5,693 bases of DNA from Bacteroidales bacterium (GTDB lineage: Bacteria > Bacteroidota > Bacteroidia > Bacteroidales > F082). Location of the stretch: contig JAFRRE010000095.1 in assembly GCA_017428285.1 (NCBI GenBank), positions 1 through 5,693 of the forward strand. The letters run 5' to 3'. The position numbers and the translations under genes were made by a program. This document shows positions 5,064-5,693 of the stretch, in pieces (positions within the stretch are counted from its first letter, which is position 1; the number at the start of each line of letters is the position of its first letter). The notes beneath the pieces were generated by a model. The model made no database searches. It saw only the letters and a list, made by a program, of their open reading frames with translations, and was not told the origin of the DNA.

Positions 5064-5693
5064 ATGAAAAACTACAAAACCCCTATCATCCTGTTTACCG
5101 TATTCGAGATTATCGCCATTTCACTTTGGCTGGCAACAGGAAGTTTGTTCTATTTGCTCAACTTCAGCTATATCGGTACCATCATCGGTGTTGGACTGGC
5201 CTTGTCAAAAGCGGGATGGAAATATGCCAGAGAATTCATCCAGTTTGGCGTAGGCGCCTACATGCTCGTTTTCCTCGGACTGATATGCAGGGAAAACATG
5301 CAGATCGAGGGCTTTTGGTATTACTTGTTCTCCGGCGTGGTGGGCGCAGGTGTGCTTCATTATCTCATCGCCAAGATCTTCGGGCCTCTCCTCTTCGGGC
5401 GTGGCTGGTGTGGCTATGCCTGTTGGACCGCTATGATCCTTGACCTTCTCCCCTACAAACAACCACAAGGTCCGAGAAAAAAGATCGGCTTCATTCGTTA
5501 CATTGTGTTTGCATTGTCGTTGGTCCTTGTTCTCCTGCTGTTCCATTTCGACAAAGCCAATAAGCACACCCTATTCATGCTGTTTCTCATCGGCAACTTG
5601 GTCTATTATGTGGTGGGCATCCTTCTTGCCGTTGTGTTCAAGGATAATCGCGCCTTCTGCAAATACATCTGTCCCGTCACGGTCTTTCTTAAG
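5064..5693 (+). CDS. NapH/NosR-like 4Fe-4S binding integral membrane protein (partial, 3' end off window)
   Basis: An open frame of 210 codons runs from ATG 5064 to the last base without a stop, so the gene is truncated by the window edge. The product is strongly hydrophobic, with about six predicted membrane segments: roughly 7-30, 35-49, 58-76, 85-106, 140-161 and 168-191. Two cysteine motifs fit Fer4_5-type (PF12801) polyferredoxin membrane proteins such as NapH, NosR and RdxA/CcoG relatives: 'GRGWCGYACW' with C116 and C120, and 'CKYICPVT' with C199, C203 and P204. These resemble the CxxxCP signatures of that family, although the first has W121 where proline is usual. Classical ferredoxin CxxCxxC clusters, if present, would lie beyond the edge. 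The likely role is electron transfer between a membrane quinol or cytosolic donor and an envelope acceptor, by family analogy. The start is supported by the hydrophobic segment beginning right after MKNYKTP. The gene is divergent from the kinase. The DUF362/flavodoxin lipoproteins upstream are plausible redox partners but are not co-transcribed with it. Confidence 0.87.
   Translation, partial: MKNYKTPIILFTVFEIIAISLWLATGSLFYLLNFSYIGTIIGVGLALSKAGWKYAREFIQFGVGAYMLVFLGLICRENMQIEGFWYYLFSGVVGAGVLHYLIAKIFGPLLFGRGWCGYACWTAMILDLLPYKQPQGPRKKIGFIRYIVFALSLVLVLLLFHFDKANKHTLFMLFLIGNLVYYVVGILLAVVFKDNRAFCKYICPVTVFLK

Noticed and set aside
5126..5443. 105-codon plus-strand frame and the 120-codon minus-strand frame 5205-5567
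   Set aside because: Both are out-of-frame with the clearly coding NapH-like membrane protein that begins at 5064 and lacks a stop only because the window ends.

Overview
The window looks like a chromosomal segment of a Bacteroidota bacterium, most likely of the order Bacteroidales. Four features support this. The first long gene encodes a BspA-type leucine-rich-repeat protein ending in a type IX secretion (Por/T9SS) sorting domain. The intergenic regions carry TAnnTTTG-type -7 promoter boxes. The translation starts have A/T-rich leaders without Shine-Dalgarno sequences. The DUF362, Flavodoxin_4-like and cytidylate-kinase-like families are also common in this group. I cannot assign a genus.

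Layout, left to right. Bases about 15-232 are a cobalamin (AdoCbl) riboswitch on the minus strand; its target gene lies beyond the left edge. Bases about 233-431 are a divergent promoter region. A plus-strand gene (432-2453) encodes a secreted protein with a signal peptide, a propeller-like N-terminal half, BspA-type LRRs and a T9SS tail. It is followed by two lipoprotein genes: a DUF362 protein (2497-3558) and, 7 bp later, a flavodoxin-like protein (3566-4111). A strong intrinsic terminator (C(UUCG)G hairpin, 4137-4165) closes that unit. A cytidylate-kinase-like gene (4228-4878) runs on the minus strand towards this terminator. After a 185-bp divergent intergenic region, a plus-strand membrane protein with NapH/NosR-like [4Fe-4S] cysteine motifs starts at 5064 and runs off the right edge. 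It is open for all 210 codons to the end of the window.

Functional reading. Three of the genes have redox-type or redox-associated folds: DUF362, flavodoxin and NapH-like. Two of them carry lipoprotein signals, and the third is a multi-pass membrane protein of a class that moves electrons across or along the inner membrane. This suggests, as inference only, an envelope-located electron-transfer module. The T9SS/LRR protein and the kinase show no evident functional link to it. Nothing in the window indicates a mobile element, CRISPR array, tRNA or rRNA.
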